Source: Fidelibacterota bacterium (GTDB lineage: Bacteria; Fidelibacterota; Marinisomatia; SCGC-AAA003-L08; GCA-002704045). Taken from it: a stretch of 24,919 nt of DNA. The notes under the pieces are model-generated. The model had not been told where the DNA came from and made no database searches. It saw only the letters and a list, made by a program, of their open reading frames with translations. Below, piece by piece: positions 24,039-24,919 of this stretch. The stretch lies in assembly GCA_002704045.1 (NCBI GenBank), contig PAFF01000062.1:10712-35630 (forward strand), read 5' to 3'. Positions within the stretch are counted from its first letter, which is position 1. Each line of letters opens with the position of its first letter. Both the position numbers and the translations under genes were made by a program.

Positions 24039-24862
24039 TATAAATTATTCCTTATTATAATTAGCGTTATCAAACCCATAATAATAGTTGTTTTTTGTAT
24101 TTTTTGCACGTGTCTAAAATTAGATTTAATCTGATTTTTAACTAAATAAAATACACAATAGCTATTAGGTAAAATTACACCTAAATTTATTGCTAATAAA
24201 TATTTGTAATTATTAAAATGACTAAAATATAAACTGATCAACAATATATTAAAACTTAACATCAAAAGAATTGACACTCTAATACTAAACTTTCTTCCCA
24301 TTACAACTGGCATCGTTTTAATTTGAGAAATCTTATCTCCTTTGACATCTTCAATATCTTTGATAATTTCTCTTATTAACATTAAAAATAATGATAAAAA
24401 AAAAGGTAAAATTGATATCTTTACATTATCAAAAATAGAGACTTCTGCATAAACAAAAACCAACGCTACTAAAAGACTAACAATGAAGTTTCCTAAAAAT
24501 GGTATACCCTTAAAAATTGGAGTATATAAAAAAATCAATGGAAGCACTATAAATAATGAAATTATTTGAGAATTTATATTCAGCTGTAAAGAAGCTAAAA
24601 TTCCAATCATAAGTAAAAGTATTAAATATGTATATACATAAATAATTTGTTCAGAATGGATTTTTTTTCTTTTATTTATTTTATCGGTTTTTTGATCAAA
24701 GAGATCATTTATAATATTACTTGAAGCTATAAAACAGCCAACAACTAGTAATGTTAAAAATAATGTTTTGTTTAGTGAGAAAGAATTAAAAATAATTAAA
24801 ACTGAACATATGCCAATAGATACATTCAAAGGTCTTATTAAATTAAATATAATATTTATCAT
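24038..24862 (-). CDS. UbiA-family prenyltransferase, (geranylgeranyl)glycerol-phosphate type
   Basis: A 274-aa membrane protein with about eight hydrophobic segments. The two Asp-rich motifs that bind the prenyl diphosphate through Mg2+ are NIINDLFDQKTDKINK (about residues 49-64) and REIIKDIEDVKGDKI (about 165-179). The form NDxxDxxxD plus DxEDxxGD resembles the geranylgeranylglycerol-phosphate geranylgeranyltransferases annotated in archaea and Bacteroidetes-like bacteria, but menaquinone or heme prenyltransferases share the fold, so the acceptor is uncertain. The start overlaps the stop of an upstream gene by 4 bases (ATGA). It leads directly into dnaE. Confidence 0.88.
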   Translation of the reverse strand: MINIIFNLIRPLNVSIGICSVLIIFNSFSLNKTLFLTLLVVGCFIASSNIINDLFDQKTDKINKRKKIHSEQIIYVYTYLILLLMIGILASLQLNINSQIISLFIVLPLIFLYTPIFKGIPFLGNFIVSLLVALVFVYAEVSIFDNVKISILPFFLSLFLMLIREIIKDIEDVKGDKISQIKTMPVVMGRKFSIRVSILLMLSFNILLISLYFSHFNNYKYLLAINLGVILPNSYCVFYLVKNQIKSNFRHVQKIQKTTIIMGLITLIIIRNNL

Positions 24863-24919
24863 ATTAAATTTTTCATTATTTCAACAACTCTATAAGATCC
24901 ATTTAAGTCCTTATGAAAA
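24859..24919 (-). CDS. 3' end of an unidentified gene cut by the window edge
   Basis: The minus-strand frame from 24918 reads FHKDLNGSYRVVEIMKNLI and stops with TGA at 24861-24859, overlapping the ATG of the prenyltransferase. The ATGA overlap is the same type used elsewhere in this block, which supports a real coding end. Nineteen residues are too few to name a family. Confidence 0.6.
   Translation of the reverse strand, partial: FHKDLNGSYRVVEIMKNLI

Noticed and set aside
1..24919. Alternative genetic code with TGA as a sense codon
   Set aside because: TGA ends several intact genes (glutaredoxin, O-methyltransferase, threonine dehydrogenase, dtd) exactly at overlapping starts, and tryptophan is encoded by TGG.

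Overview
This is an AT-rich, gene-dense bacterial window that looks like a small-genome marine heterotroph. I favour the Marinimicrobia (SAR406) / Bacteroidetes-Chlorobi side of the tree. The grounds are the low GC, the short or overlapping gene junctions, a secreted-protein remnant with a DCEGNILDDCSICNG-type motif that I associate with SAR406 surface proteins, a Bacteroidetes-like flavin reductase, a one-chain glycyl-tRNA synthetase, and an NAD-epimerase-type threonine dehydrogenase paired with Kbl. The assignment is an inference. TGA is used as a normal stop by several genes, so the standard bacterial code applies.

Layout: (1) 1-4812, + strand: 3' part of topA, glyQS, and an orphan Rieske-type oxygenase. 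(2) 4805-5976, - strand: a peroxiredoxin (Bcp/PrxQ type) with an in-frame TGA exactly at its peroxidatic cysteine codon, then a broken lipoprotein gene with several stops and frameshifts. (3) 6057-8127, + strand: glutaredoxin, O-methyltransferase and coaBC joined by ATGA overlaps; a 22-bp perfect palindrome lies between the divergent peroxiredoxin and glutaredoxin genes. (4) 8140-9706, - strand: flavin reductase and an EEP-type nuclease/phosphatase lipoprotein. (5) 9785-11972, + strand: threonine dehydrogenase and 2-amino-3-ketobutyrate CoA ligase, a two-step route from threonine to glycine and acetyl-CoA. (6) 11965-24919, - strand: a long co-directional block, in transcription order an unidentified gene end, UbiA-type prenyltransferase, dnaE, dtd, B12-binding subunit, TPR protein, M24 peptidase, M48 peptidase, lipase, HAD phosphatase, MarR regulator, mutY (frameshifted in an A10 run), plsC and dapF (apparently starting at ATT).

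The most interesting locus is 5524-6305: a probable selenocysteine peroxiredoxin with a possible bacterial SECIS hairpin just after the UGA, divergent from a glutaredoxin, with a palindromic operator-like site between them. This looks like a small thiol/selenol peroxide-defence module. The competing explanation is a single nonsense mutation. The other notable points are the homopolymer frameshift in mutY, the non-canonical dapF start, and the decayed lipoprotein. No tRNA, rRNA, CRISPR array, insertion sequence or prophage was seen.
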